NCBI GenBank assembly: GCA_947589305.1
Contig: CANQAP010000003.1
Location: forward strand, 1 to 64,000
Direction: 5' to 3'
Source: an uncultured Lachnospiraceae bacterium
GTDB taxonomy: Bacteria > Bacillota > Clostridia > Lachnospirales > Lachnospiraceae
Length of the DNA: 64,000 nt
Shown: positions 24,356 through 34,153 of the stretch, piece by piece
How positions within the stretch are numbered: the stretch's first letter is position 1
Layout: each line of letters opens with the position of its first letter
The notes under the pieces: generated by a model
What the model saw: only the letters and a program-made list of their open reading frames with translations
Databases searched by the model: none
Told to the model about the DNA's origin: nothing
Made by a program: the position numbers and the translations under genes

Positions 24356-24395
24356 TGTAGAATGAATCGTAAGATGCCAACAGACTCATTCTACA
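24356..24395 (-). terminator. Terminator after the DUF3783 gene
   Basis: TGTAGAATGA (24356-24365) and TCATTCTACA (24386-24395) form a perfect 10-bp stem with a 20-base loop, followed on the minus strand by a T-rich tract. It separates the mutY/DUF3783 unit from guaA. Confidence 0.7.
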
Positions 24396-24416
24396 CGATT
24401 TTTCTGCACAAAACGG

Positions 24417-24833
24417 CTATTCTTCCTTTGCTTTGCGTGATTGTCCGCTCATGAGCATGGCATGTTCACGCTCCAGTTCCTTTGCCAGATCATAGAACGT
24501 CCACTTGCGGTTCGTGCTTGTTAAAACACATTTCAGCGGGATGCCTTCCAAGCCTCGCTGTTTGATATTTGTCAGCATGAGGTCGATTCGTTGATCGAGT
24601 GAGAAATTATACATCACCAATACTTCCTCATTGAGCGGTGGATAAGATTCCGGATTCGGATTTTCTTCCATGCCCTTAATACCGGCAAGAAAGCCTACTG
24701 TCTGCCCAAGCTGGTCATCACGGATCATTTTTACGCGAATCCCCATTTGTACCATGATATACTGTAGTTCCCTTGTCCTTTGCGGGTCGGTAAACCCATA
24801 CATCAATACCGTTTCACCTGTTGGTCTGTGCAT
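24417..24833 (-). CDS. DUF3783 domain protein
   Basis: 138 aa, ATG with AAAGGAGG upstream. The second half has VLVMYNFSLDQRIDLMLTNI and PLKCVLTSTNRKWTFYDLAK, the DUF3783 signature found in Clostridia. The first half (VLMYGFTDPQRTRELQYIMV) looks like a second, diverged copy of the same unit. Function is unknown; cytoplasmic. It lies 74 bases after mutY in the same direction. Confidence 0.8.
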   Translation of the reverse strand: MHRPTGETVLMYGFTDPQRTRELQYIMVQMGIRVKMIRDDQLGQTVGFLAGIKGMEENPNPESYPPLNEEVLVMYNFSLDQRIDLMLTNIKQRGLEGIPLKCVLTSTNRKWTFYDLAKELEREHAMLMSGQSRKAKEE

Positions 24834-24907
24834 TCTTCTTCCTCCTTTGAAACCGGATCTCTGCTGTCCGGATTTCTTGTTCTATTCCTATCATTTCAAT
24901 CTATGGA

Positions 24908-25960
24908 TCAATGATGTGCAGATTCCTTTAAAATCTCCATAAAGGGACGAAAAGCAGACGGTATCGCGACCTGTTTATCCAACTCTTCCAACGTCACCCA
25001 ATGAAATTGTCTGCACATGCTCTGGCATGCAAAATAATATGCCGTCATTCTCCATTCCACATGGGAAAAGATATGTGTATAATTATAATTCATTTCTAAC
25101 TGCTTTGGCAGCGTCTGCCATTGCGTCGCCACATCTGCCGCCTGCTGTTCTTTTACGGTTCCCTCTATATTCGGGAATTCCCACATGCCGGATAACAACC
25201 CTTTCTGTTGACGCTTCCGCACTGCCACCTTATCGCCGCAACGCAGGATAAACACCGTTTTGTCTTCCAGTCTGCGCGCTTTCTTAACCGCACGTACAGG
25301 ATATGCCTGCCATGTGCCGTTCTGTCCTGCCAGACAAAACGGTCTTAACGGACACACATCACATTTTGGCATGCCGTTTGGCACGCATACCGTCGCCCCG
25401 AGTTCCATCAGGCTCTGTGTAAAGGTTCCGCAGGATACAAACGGATATACTTCCGATAAATGCCTGCGAATCTTTGCTCGTACTGCCGCCTGATCAATAT
25501 TGGAAGAATCTTCCATAACGCGGGTATAAACGCGTAACACATTTCCGTCTACTGCCGGCGTCGGGAGCTGAAAACAGATAGAGCCGATCGCTCCGGCAGT
25601 ATAGTCTCCGATGCCTGCCAGTGACAGAATCTCTTCATAAGTCTCCGGAAATCTACCGTCATATTCATGTACGACGGTGATTGCCGCTTTCTGTAGGTTT
25701 CTTGCCCGGTTATAATAACCCAGTCCCTCCCACATTTTCAGGAGCTTATCCTCATCCGCCGCCGCCAATGCTTCTATCGTCGGAAATTCCTTTAAAAACC
25801 ATACATAATATTCTTTTACCGCTTCTACCCGCGTTTGCTGCAGCATGATCTCCGATAGCCAGACATGATACGGATCCGTATCTCTACGCCACGGCAAATC
25901 CCTTGCATGTGCCGGATACCATGACAGCAACGCTTCTGCGATCTGTATCCATTTATCCAT
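24908..25960 (-). CDS. mutY: A/G-specific adenine glycosylase
   Basis: 350 aa. HhH-GPD domain with catalytic Glu in WLSEIMLQQTRVE, helix-hairpin-helix LAGIGDYTAGAIGS and catalytic Asp in PAVDGNVLRVYTR; the 4Fe-4S loop is C-x6-C-x2-C-x5-C (CVPNGMPKCDVCPLRPFC); a NUDIX-like C-terminal domain follows (LLSGMWEFPN). It removes adenine mispaired with 8-oxoguanine. Length and all motifs are normal. Confidence 0.95.
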   Translation of the reverse strand: MDKWIQIAEALLSWYPAHARDLPWRRDTDPYHVWLSEIMLQQTRVEAVKEYYVWFLKEFPTIEALAAADEDKLLKMWEGLGYYNRARNLQKAAITVVHEYDGRFPETYEEILSLAGIGDYTAGAIGSICFQLPTPAVDGNVLRVYTRVMEDSSNIDQAAVRAKIRRHLSEVYPFVSCGTFTQSLMELGATVCVPNGMPKCDVCPLRPFCLAGQNGTWQAYPVRAVKKARRLEDKTVFILRCGDKVAVRKRQQKGLLSGMWEFPNIEGTVKEQQAADVATQWQTLPKQLEMNYNYTHIFSHVEWRMTAYYFACQSMCRQFHWVTLEELDKQVAIPSAFRPFMEILKESAHH

Positions 25961-26116
25961 ATTTTATACCTATAAGCCGCAGGTTGATCAAGCACACATC
26001 CGTGTACTGTTTTATTATATCACATATCCCATCAAAAACCAACCTTCTCCAAGCATCTGCATGCCTTTCTGAACGTCTCCGATTCCCTGCCATCCATGCC
26101 GAAGAACGGATTTTCA

Positions 26117-27214
26117 CTATATATTAACCGGTTTCCCTTCCTCTAAAACCTCGCATATGGTTCCGCCGCCTATGACCGATTCTCCCTGATAGAACACGAC
26201 CGCCTGCCCTTTTGTGATCGCACGCTGCGGTTCGGTAAATTCCACGCGTGCCAAATGATCGTCCGTCTTTGTGACAACCGCCGGTTGTGCCTTCTGCCGA
26301 TAGCGGACTTTCGCCTCGATTTCCATACTGCCGGCATCCGGATCCTGAATCCAGTTCACTTCCTCTGCCAAAAGCGTCGTATGAAACAAATCCGCATTAC
26401 TCCCCAAAACCACTTGATTTTGTTCCGGGCGGATATTGATTACATAATAAGGAGCTTCTGCCGAGATTCCCAATCCTTTACGCTGTCCGATCGTATAGCC
26501 GTAATATCCCTGATGGATTCCCAATACGTTTCCGTGTTTATCGACAAATTCCCCTGCTTCTGCCAGAATACCATACGTCTCTTCCATAAAACGCTTATAA
26601 TTGCCGTCCGGAATAAAACAAATATCCTGACTGTCCTTTTTTGCCGCATTCAGAAGCCCATGCTCTGCCGCCGTCGCCCTTACCTGCTCTTTCGTCAGTT
26701 CTCCGAGCGGAAATACCGTATGTGCCAACTGCTTCTGCGTCAGAGAATACAGCACATAGCTCTGATCCTTTGCCGGATCGATCGCTTGTTTTAACTGATA
26801 GGAACTGCCATCATATTCGATTCTTGCATAGTGACCGGTCGCGATGACATCGCATCCCAGTTCTTTAGCCGTCCGATACAAATGTTCAAATTTCAGATAG
26901 CGGTTACAGTCAATACAAGGATTCGGTGTCCGCCCCTGTACATAACTGCGAACAAATTTATCGATCACTTTCTCCTGAAAATCATCCTTAAAATTGACAA
27001 CATAATAAGGGATTCCAATCCGAAAAGCCACACTTCTTGCGTCCTCTATATCCTGCAGTGAACAGCAAGTCTTTTCTCGTGAAATCCCTATATCTACATT
27101 ATCATACAGCTTCATGGTAACGCCTATGCAGTCATAGCCCAGCTCCTGCATTCGCAGAGCTGCCACCGAAGAATCCACACCGCCACTCATGGCGATCAAT
27201 GCTTTCTTGCTCAT
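26117..27214 (-). CDS. mnmA: tRNA-specific 2-thiouridylase
   Basis: 365 aa. PP-loop SGGVDSS at 10-16, the catalytic cysteines in GRTPNPCIDCN and DSQDICFIPDG, and the C-terminal beta-barrel. It thiolates U34 of tRNAs for Lys, Glu and Gln with sulfur from a cysteine desulfurase. The 156-bp gap to mutY holds nothing I recognise. Confidence 0.95.
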   Translation of the reverse strand: MSKKALIAMSGGVDSSVAALRMQELGYDCIGVTMKLYDNVDIGISREKTCCSLQDIEDARSVAFRIGIPYYVVNFKDDFQEKVIDKFVRSYVQGRTPNPCIDCNRYLKFEHLYRTAKELGCDVIATGHYARIEYDGSSYQLKQAIDPAKDQSYVLYSLTQKQLAHTVFPLGELTKEQVRATAAEHGLLNAAKKDSQDICFIPDGNYKRFMEETYGILAEAGEFVDKHGNVLGIHQGYYGYTIGQRKGLGISAEAPYYVINIRPEQNQVVLGSNADLFHTTLLAEEVNWIQDPDAGSMEIEAKVRYRQKAQPAVVTKTDDHLARVEFTEPQRAITKGQAVVFYQGESVIGGGTICEVLEEGKPVNI

Positions 27215-27261
27215 AGTCTATCATCCTCTTGTGCCATATCATAAAGATCCTTTTGGAGCTA

Positions 27262-28329
27262 TCATATGGATTTTTTCAGTTCTTCAAACTCCTGCTTTGC
27301 CATCCGGAAGCATTCCAACAGCTTTGGCGAGAAGATCCCGCACTCTCCGTTCATGATCATCTCAAAAGCAACCTCCGGCTCATATGCCGCCTTATATACA
27401 CGCTCACTCACCAAAGCATCATATACATCCGCTAATGATACCACCTGTGCGGCGATCGGGATCTCTTCTCCCTTCAGTCCATCCGGATATCCCCTTCCGT
27501 CATATCTCTCATGGTGATTCCGGCAGATCTCATAACAGTACTGGAAAAATTCCTTGTCGTTCATAAAGGAAATGGTATTGATGATCTCACATCCCTTTAC
27601 CGTATGCAGTTTCATGACTTCAAATTCATCTGCCGTCAGCTTGCCCGGTTTCAGTAAGATATTATCCGGTATTGCCACTTTCCCGACATCGTGCATGGCG
27701 GAAGCCTGTACGATTTTTTCCACCTGTTCTTCAGAGATATGATATTCGCCATAATACTTTACTACATAGTTTAATAGAATTTCTGTAAATCCCTTGATTC
27801 TTTGGATATGCTCTCCGGATTCCGAATCACGGAATTCTACCACGGTTGCCAGCGTATCAATGATCTTACTATTGGTTTCCTTAAGCTGCTGATTTCTCTT
27901 TTCTAGTTTTTCCGTCTGTTTCTTTACTAAATGTTCCAGATTATTCTTATGATCCCAAAATGTTATGACATTCTCGATCCTTCGCTTGATCACATGCGGA
28001 ACAAATGGTTTGCGGATCACGTCTGCCACACTGGCGCTATATCCTTTTTCTTCCGGCAGCAGCGTCGTATCTCCGGTGATCAAAATAACCGGCACCTTTT
28101 TCATAACCGAGTCTGCGATTGCTTCCAAAACCTCAAAACCGTCCATATTAGGCATAACGATATCCAACAGGATAATCGCCAGCCGCTCTTTCTCATCCTC
28201 GATCAGTTTCATGGCTTCCACGCCGTCTTCCGCTTCCAACATCCGGTAATCTTCCTTGAAAATCTCACATAAAATTGCCCGATTGACTTCCATATCATCT
28301 ACTACCAATATTGTATCTCGTTCCTGCAT
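27262..28329 (-). CDS. Response regulator with HD-GYP domain
   Basis: 355 aa from the ATG at 28329, which has AAGGAG ten bases before it; an earlier ATG overlapping the fapA stop has no binding site. Receiver domain at the N-terminus with VVDDMEVNR and phosphoacceptor Asp in ILLDIVMPNMDG; then a coiled linker and an HD-GYP domain with HDVGKVAIPD and the HHERYDGRGYP signature. It probably hydrolyses cyclic di-GMP when phosphorylated. Last gene of the signalling operon that begins with the hybrid kinase at 33930. Confidence 0.9.
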   Translation of the reverse strand: MQERDTILVVDDMEVNRAILCEIFKEDYRMLEAEDGVEAMKLIEDEKERLAIILLDIVMPNMDGFEVLEAIADSVMKKVPVILITGDTTLLPEEKGYSASVADVIRKPFVPHVIKRRIENVITFWDHKNNLEHLVKKQTEKLEKRNQQLKETNSKIIDTLATVVEFRDSESGEHIQRIKGFTEILLNYVVKYYGEYHISEEQVEKIVQASAMHDVGKVAIPDNILLKPGKLTADEFEVMKLHTVKGCEIINTISFMNDKEFFQYCYEICRNHHERYDGRGYPDGLKGEEIPIAAQVVSLADVYDALVSERVYKAAYEPEVAFEMIMNGECGIFSPKLLECFRMAKQEFEELKKSI

Positions 28330-28346
28330 GTTCCTTACACTCCTTC

Positions 28347-29738
28347 TCATATCTTATACATCGCAATATGGTTCTCTTTCCGAATAAAGTATACGCCTGT
28401 GATTTCTTTATTCAGCTTTAATTCATATGTATCAATAATGACGGAGACTCCGGCATTCACCGTTCCTCTTGCCGTTACCCTGATCTCATTATCGGACGAC
28501 AGTTTTTGCAGTAAATCCTGCATCTGTTTCATACAATCCTGTTTTTCCTTCTTTTTGATCTGAATTGCCTGTAAGATCTTGGAATACACACCATGGGTCT
28601 CTAACATCGCCATACTGAGTTTGGACTCAAATTTTACCTTGCCTTCCTCAAAAATCCGGATTTCGGAATCTATTTTTGCCAAATCTTTTCTCAGTTCATT
28701 ATAATGATCCATATTGTCTTTGCTGATTCCGCATTCCAGCACCGTAGGCAATTCCGCCTTATTGCCAAACGTATATGCAGAGATTCCTTTCAGCCCCTGC
28801 ACCTTTCCGCCGATAATGGCTCCTTTTCTACCCATAGCCGTGACCGTTTCATGTGTAGATACCGTACAATTCATAAAATAATTTGCATGAATATCTCCTT
28901 TCGCCTGAATCTCGACCGCTTCAAAAAAACTACCCATAACATCGCCGTCCGCCAAGATATATCCATGTCCGCCTCCCTGCATGCCCTTTTTGACGATCAG
29001 GTTGCCGCCGCATTCCAAATAAGCGCTTTCGACATGTCCGCAGATCTGAATATCACCGGTGGCTTCGACACGCAATCCTGCTATCACATCGCCTTTGATA
29101 AAAATATCTCCGTCAAAGTTCAGATTACCGGTTGACATATCTACATTTTCTGCAATCAATAATACCCGTGACACTTCCAGACGTTCGTTTTCATATATGA
29201 CTTTTCCGTCAAAGGCGGCATAATAATTCTTTCGATCCTGTGATACCACAAATCCGGAACCCCGCAACGGTTTCAAATCCCTGCCGTTCCTTGGGATCAA
29301 TAAGTCACCGGTGACCGTAAATCCAAATTGCCCCTTTGTCGCTTCCGTATATTGAGCCAGCTTCTGTCCTTTCTTGACCATCTCAAATAAATCCATATTC
29401 AGATAATCCACCGTTCCGTCCGGCAATTCCCTCGGCGTGATCGTTCGTTCCATGCGGAACCCAAAATCATAGCTGCCGTCCGTTCCCTGCACCGCTTCCT
29501 TTCCGTTGGCGATGCAGACATCCATATAATATAACTGTTGAGTGATCATTTTCTGGATTGCCGCAACATCAATGCCTTGTTTAATTCCTCTTCTTTTTAC
29601 AAAATCTATGACTTCTTCCGCCGTATACGTTTCTTCGTCCTCCGGCGCGGGAAGATTCAGAGTAGCGCTCATTTTATCAAGGGCAATCAGAACTATGGCG
29701 TTGGCTTCCCAGCTTTTTTCCTGCGAATTCTTTTCCAT
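28347..29738 (-). CDS. FapA family protein (DUF342)
   Basis: 463 aa. An N-terminal region of about 180 residues, then the right-handed beta-helix typical of FapA/DUF342 (DGDIFIKGDVIAGLRVEATG, GDIQICGHVESAYLECGGN and LIVKKGMQGGG), then a coiled coil and a small C-terminal domain. DUF342 proteins are cytoplasmic and sit in signalling or cell-envelope loci; the biochemical role is not settled. It ends in an ATGA overlap with a possible start of the HD-GYP gene and starts nine bases after the repeat protein gene. Confidence 0.85.
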   Translation of the reverse strand: MEKNSQEKSWEANAIVLIALDKMSATLNLPAPEDEETYTAEEVIDFVKRRGIKQGIDVAAIQKMITQQLYYMDVCIANGKEAVQGTDGSYDFGFRMERTITPRELPDGTVDYLNMDLFEMVKKGQKLAQYTEATKGQFGFTVTGDLLIPRNGRDLKPLRGSGFVVSQDRKNYYAAFDGKVIYENERLEVSRVLLIAENVDMSTGNLNFDGDIFIKGDVIAGLRVEATGDIQICGHVESAYLECGGNLIVKKGMQGGGHGYILADGDVMGSFFEAVEIQAKGDIHANYFMNCTVSTHETVTAMGRKGAIIGGKVQGLKGISAYTFGNKAELPTVLECGISKDNMDHYNELRKDLAKIDSEIRIFEEGKVKFESKLSMAMLETHGVYSKILQAIQIKKKEKQDCMKQMQDLLQKLSSDNEIRVTARGTVNAGVSVIIDTYELKLNKEITGVYFIRKENHIAMYKI

Positions 29739-29747
29739 CCTGCCCTC

Positions 29748-30944
29748 CTATGTTCCGTTATTATGCAGTTGTTCCAATAACTGTTGATACATCTGTTCCA
29801 TCCGCTCCGGCGAACAGCTCACGACTGCATAACTGCTGACGTCAATGCCTGCCTCTAAGCCTTTCATGATCCATGCCTTCTGTTCTTCACTGAACTCCGG
29901 TTCTGCCTGCTGCTCTCGCAGCATGTCCAAGCGGATCTCACGCATCTGTTCCGGTGAATACGGAATCTTAGCATAGACAGACGCATCCAATCCGTCTTCC
30001 AAACCCAGCCGGATCTCCTGCATCTGTTTCCAATCCAGTAATGGTCTGGTATAGATGGACACATCCAGATCCTCTTCCAAACCCAGCCGGATCTCCCGCA
30101 TCTGAAACCAATTATATTCCCCTGTCGTATAAACGGATACATTCACACCGGATTTCAGCCCAAGCCGGATCTCCCGCAGTTGCGTTCCGAAATATTCCTG
30201 AGATAAATAGGAATCGATATCTAACTGTTCCCGCTTTGCATAACGGATCTCCTGAAGCTGCTCCGCATCATATCCTTCCACAGCATAATTGTCAATATGT
30301 ATCCCTGCGCGCAACGCTTTGCGAAGTTCCCTTAAGATTGCTCCGTCATATCCCTGTGTGACATATGGTTCCAGATCCACATGCTCTTTCAGGGCTTTTC
30401 GGAATTCCCTCATCACCAAGTGGTCATATTCCTGCCGGGCATATGGGGTGACATCCACGCCTTCTTCCAAACCAACACGGATTTCCCGCATTTGAAACCA
30501 ATCCAAATCCTTTTTGGCATACACTGACACATCCAGTCCCTGTTCCAGCCCGATCCGGATTTCCTGCATCTGTTGGGAAAAGAAATCCTTGTCTGCATAT
30601 GCTGCAACCGAAATTCCGGCTGCCAGCCCTTTACGGATCTCGGCGATCTGCATCCAATCAAAACCCATTTTTGCATACTCGGAAATCGAAACTCCCTGTT
30701 CCAGACTCAGACGGATCTCTTCCATCTCAAACCATTGAAAGTCCGGTTTGGCATAGATACCGACATCAACCCCTGCTTCGATTCCTTTTCGGATTTCTTC
30801 TAACTGTGCCGTATCAAATCCTAAACTCTCATATAATTCCACATCAGCATGCAGGTCCTTTAACAGAGATATTTCATTGTCATGACTGATTTTCTCAATC
30901 AATAAATCTTCATATTGATTTTTTGATTCAAGCAATTGACCCAT
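29748..30944 (-). CDS. Protein of twelve 26-residue repeats (REIRLGLE motif)
   Basis: 398 aa, ATG with GAGGAG. After a 42-residue helical start, residues 43-354 are twelve tandem units of exactly 26 residues; a typical unit is WFQMREIRLGLEEGLDVSIY followed by AKPDFD. Invariant or nearly invariant are Met/Leu-x-Glu-Ile/Leu-Arg, Gly or Leu-Glu, a hydrophobic-D/S-hydrophobic pair and Tyr-Ala/Thr. A degenerate unit follows at 355-390. Two short helices with a turn per unit would give an alpha-solenoid with a regular surface, as in TPR or Sel1-like repeats, but this is not one I can name. Encoded between Hpt and FapA genes, it may be a scaffold for the phosphorelay. No membrane segment. Confidence 0.85.
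   Translation of the reverse strand: MGQLLESKNQYEDLLIEKISHDNEISLLKDLHADVELYESLGFDTAQLEEIRKGIEAGVDVGIYAKPDFQWFEMEEIRLSLEQGVSISEYAKMGFDWMQIAEIRKGLAAGISVAAYADKDFFSQQMQEIRIGLEQGLDVSVYAKKDLDWFQMREIRVGLEEGVDVTPYARQEYDHLVMREFRKALKEHVDLEPYVTQGYDGAILRELRKALRAGIHIDNYAVEGYDAEQLQEIRYAKREQLDIDSYLSQEYFGTQLREIRLGLKSGVNVSVYTTGEYNWFQMREIRLGLEEDLDVSIYTRPLLDWKQMQEIRLGLEDGLDASVYAKIPYSPEQMREIRLDMLREQQAEPEFSEEQKAWIMKGLEAGIDVSSYAVVSCSPERMEQMYQQLLEQLHNNGT
29883..30818 (-). repeat. Twelve 78-bp coding repeats
   Basis: DNA counterpart of the 26-residue units. The units are related but diverged, with near-identical pieces such as CGGATCTCCCGCATCTGAAACC recurring in part, so the array arose by old tandem duplication rather than by recent slippage. 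Confidence 0.75.
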
Positions 30945-30960
30945 GGTATCTCCTCATAGA

Positions 30961-31332
30961 TTATTTAGCCGTAATAATATGAACAAGCTCTAAATGCTTT
31001 TGGGTAATGTCCTTCATATATTCCTTTGCCTGTACGGCTTCCTCTGCCGTCAGGCTCTCGTGGTTCCGCAGCAGCTCCACCAGTAATTCCGTGCTGGCTG
31101 TCAGCGGATCCAGTCCTAAATTTGCACTGACGCCTTTTAAGGTATGCGACTGACGAAATGCCTCCGGATAATCCTCCTTCTGCATACTTTCTTCCAAGCG
31201 CGCAAAGGTCGGTTCCTCCGGAAATTTGTTTAAGAATTTTAAGTACAGTCCTTCGTTATTCATAAACCGTTCCAATGCCCCTTGAAGATTGACACCATAC
31301 TCCATTAACTTCTGCTTTAACTGTTCTTCCAT
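30961..31332 (-). CDS. Histidine phosphotransfer (Hpt) protein
   Basis: About 123 aa; the start at 31332 is chosen for a GGATGG-like site, but an ATG four codons earlier is possible. A single Hpt four-helix domain with the phosphorylated His in FRQSHTLKGVSANLGL. It should accept phosphate from the receiver domains of the hybrid kinase just upstream, which itself lacks an Hpt domain, and pass it on to the receiver of the HD-GYP protein. The pair therefore forms a split phosphorelay in one operon. Confidence 0.9.
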   Translation of the reverse strand: MEEQLKQKLMEYGVNLQGALERFMNNEGLYLKFLNKFPEEPTFARLEESMQKEDYPEAFRQSHTLKGVSANLGLDPLTASTELLVELLRNHESLTAEEAVQAKEYMKDITQKHLELVHIITAK

Positions 31333-31386
31333 AATCCCATCCAATCTTTTAATATAGTACTACAAAATATATATAATCATTATATG

Positions 31387-33930
31387 TTATTTCAGGTGCT
31401 TTTTCAATATCTGCAATAGATTCTTTATATTGATCGGCTTAGCGATATGTCCGTTCATCCCGCATTCCAGACAATGCTGCACATCTTCCGAAAACGCATC
31501 TGCCGTCATCGCAATGATCGGAAGATCGGCATCCTCCCGTTCCATCGCGCGGATTGCCACTGCAGCATCATAACCGTTCATGACCGGCATGCGGATATCC
31601 ATTAAGACCAGATCATAATATCCCACGTCGGACCGTCCGAATTTTTCCACGCAAATCTGTCCGTTTTCCGCGCGTTCCAGTTCAAAACCGGCTTCCTGTA
31701 ACAGTGTTTCTGCAATTTCCCAGTTCAGGTCATTGTCCTCCGCCAACAAAATCCTCATTCCGGCAAAGACATCCGTGTCTTCTTCCTCTGATTCCGGCTC
31801 TATCGCCTCCTGTGTCACCATGTATTGGCTCAGTCCGAGGTATAGGTTGGATTTGAATAACGGCTTGGATATGAATCCGTGGATTCCCGCTTTTTTGGCT
31901 TCTTCTTCGATATCGCTCCAGTCATAAGCGGAAATGATCAGAATCGGAACTTCATCTCCCAAATACTTTCTGATCGCGCGGGCAGTTTCAATCCCGTCCA
32001 TTTCCGGCATCTTCCAATCCAAAAGTACAATCTCATAATCATGATTCTCCTCATGGTGTTTTTGAACCATAGAGACCGCCGTTTTTCCATTCAATGCCCA
32101 ATCCGCTTCAATGCCGATCTCTTTCAAAGCTGACACGGCGCCCCGGCATAAATCTTCATTATTATCCACTACCAGCATATTCCATGCCGGAAGCACCATA
32201 TCTTCCTCTGCAACCGTTGCTTTTTCCAAATCTAACACAATATGGAATTCCGTACCCTGTCCCGGTGCGCTTTGTAGTTCTATGGTTCCGTTCATGGCAT
32301 CCACGATTGCCTTTGTGATCGGCATCCCCAGACCGGCGCCTTCGATCTGATCTACCTGTGGTTTGTTTTCCCTTGCAAACTTATCAAATATTTCCCTCTG
32401 AAATTCTTCCGTCATGCCTATCCCGTTGTCTTTTACCCGAAAATGACATCGAACATACTGATCTCCTAACGGTGATGGTTCCTGATTCAAGTAAATATGG
32501 ATCTGCCCACCCTCCGGAGTGAATTTTAGGGCATTGGATGACAAATTGATCAACACCTGATTCAAACGGACGCTGTCGCAATAGACTTCCTCCACTTCAA
32601 TATCATGAATAAAAATGTCAAAATGCTGCTGTCTGGCTTTGACCTGCGGCTGAATGATCGTCACAATGCCGTCCATGATATCCCGCAAGGACACCTGTGA
32701 CATATTGAGCGTCAGTTTTCCGCTTTCGATCTTCGACATATCCAGCACATCATTGATCAGTCCCAACAAATGCCTGCTGGACGAAGTAATCTTTGACAGG
32801 CAGTCTTTCACCCGCGCCGGATCATCGATGTTTGCCATGGCAATCGCGGTCATACCTACAATACCGTTCATCGGTGTCCGGATATCATGGCTCATATTCG
32901 AGAGAAACTCACTTTTCGCACGGTTCGCCCGTTCCGCTTCCTTCTGCATCTCATGCAGTTCCGTCATCTGCCGCTGCGACATTTTATAATATAAGACAAA
33001 AATCAATAACAGTCCCAACAGGATCACTAAAAACGTAGATGTAATGATCATTTGGTTCTGATTTACCATCGTATCCATGGTATCATCCAACACTCCAAAC
33101 GGCATCACGCATACCAAATACCACTCCGACGTCGGAAGCGGCACGCATAAAATGTGCTGATAACTATCATCCATCTTGACGGTAGCGGAGTATTCTTCGT
33201 TACGATTAATGGCGTTTTGCAATTCCTGAGCATACTGGTTCGATGTCTTTCCGTCAATTTCCGAAAACATTTCCGTAATATGGGAAAAATAATCTTTTCC
33301 GTCTTCTCCGTTTTGCATGACAAAGGTTCCGTTTTTATGAATAATATTGGAATACACAAGAGATTTTTCATCGTTTAAGACTAAAACCGTATTCAGGTAA
33401 TCCATGGACAGACCTGTTACCATCACATGGCTGGTCTGTCCGTCAGCCATCGGATATTCCACTTCGGTCACAAATAACAGCATACTTTCTCCGTTCTCAT
33501 CAACGCCGCTGCAGACTCTTAAATCCGGATTCTCGATCACATTTAAAAACATATCCTCGTCGGAGGGCATAAAATCCTCTCCATAAAGGGTTTCGCCCTC
33601 TCCGTCCTGCGTATACAATCCTAACGACTTGAAATTCCGCACACGGGCTCCTCGTGCCAGCTTTGTGATCATATCCTCCCCATATTCCATCTCTTCCGGC
33701 GGATAGGCGTCTATGATGCCGTTCATCTCAATGATCTGCAGGCGGATCATAGCATTAAATTTTTGCTGGATCTGTCTGGATACTTCCGACATATAAATCG
33801 TTCCCACTTCGGACACTGCCTGCCGGCTCCGTTGATTGACTTCTATGCTTGTCATAACAAACATAATGACCCCTATGGTAAATAATAATAAAAAACTGAT
33901 CGTTAAAAATTTTTTTGTATGTTTTGTCAT
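31387..33930 (-). CDS. Hybrid sensor histidine kinase with two receivers
   Basis: 847 aa. A membrane helix at about 10-28, an extracellular sensor of about 260 residues with dCache-like character, a second membrane helix near 293-313, then HisKA with FLSNMSHDIRTPMNGIVGM, an HATPase domain (VLINLSSNALKFTPEGGQIH and the G boxes) and two receiver domains with Asp in VLLDWKMPEMDG and VLMDIRMPVMNG. No Hpt domain; a separate Hpt gene follows 43 bases later. The ligand cannot be told from sequence. First gene of the signalling operon. Confidence 0.93.
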   Translation of the reverse strand: MTKHTKKFLTISFLLLFTIGVIMFVMTSIEVNQRSRQAVSEVGTIYMSEVSRQIQQKFNAMIRLQIIEMNGIIDAYPPEEMEYGEDMITKLARGARVRNFKSLGLYTQDGEGETLYGEDFMPSDEDMFLNVIENPDLRVCSGVDENGESMLLFVTEVEYPMADGQTSHVMVTGLSMDYLNTVLVLNDEKSLVYSNIIHKNGTFVMQNGEDGKDYFSHITEMFSEIDGKTSNQYAQELQNAINRNEEYSATVKMDDSYQHILCVPLPTSEWYLVCVMPFGVLDDTMDTMVNQNQMIITSTFLVILLGLLLIFVLYYKMSQRQMTELHEMQKEAERANRAKSEFLSNMSHDIRTPMNGIVGMTAIAMANIDDPARVKDCLSKITSSSRHLLGLINDVLDMSKIESGKLTLNMSQVSLRDIMDGIVTIIQPQVKARQQHFDIFIHDIEVEEVYCDSVRLNQVLINLSSNALKFTPEGGQIHIYLNQEPSPLGDQYVRCHFRVKDNGIGMTEEFQREIFDKFARENKPQVDQIEGAGLGMPITKAIVDAMNGTIELQSAPGQGTEFHIVLDLEKATVAEEDMVLPAWNMLVVDNNEDLCRGAVSALKEIGIEADWALNGKTAVSMVQKHHEENHDYEIVLLDWKMPEMDGIETARAIRKYLGDEVPILIISAYDWSDIEEEAKKAGIHGFISKPLFKSNLYLGLSQYMVTQEAIEPESEEEDTDVFAGMRILLAEDNDLNWEIAETLLQEAGFELERAENGQICVEKFGRSDVGYYDLVLMDIRMPVMNGYDAAVAIRAMEREDADLPIIAMTADAFSEDVQHCLECGMNGHIAKPINIKNLLQILKKHLK

Positions 33931-34153
33931 TCGGTATACCCTTTCTGAATGTTTTATTTTATAAAGATCTGCATAGTCAGTTATTAGTATCTTATCATAC
34001 TTCTTCCAAAATGCCTATGATTTTTAACAAATAAAAAAAACTATGACCTTTCACTTAAATTTGCTATACAAACCCGCGTAATTTTGATACTATTGTATAT
34101 AATATAGCGTTTATGTACGAAGTCAGCGATAGAACGAATGGGAGGATAAAACC
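33931..34153. promoter_or_regulatory. Divergent intergenic region, kinase and MCP-like genes
   Basis: 223 bp, AT-rich. A TATAAT at about 34097-34102 on the plus strand precedes the MCP-like gene, whose start at 34154 has GGGAGG; a matching -35 is weak. The kinase promoter on the minus strand was not identified. No operator repeat or terminator is seen. Confidence 0.35.
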
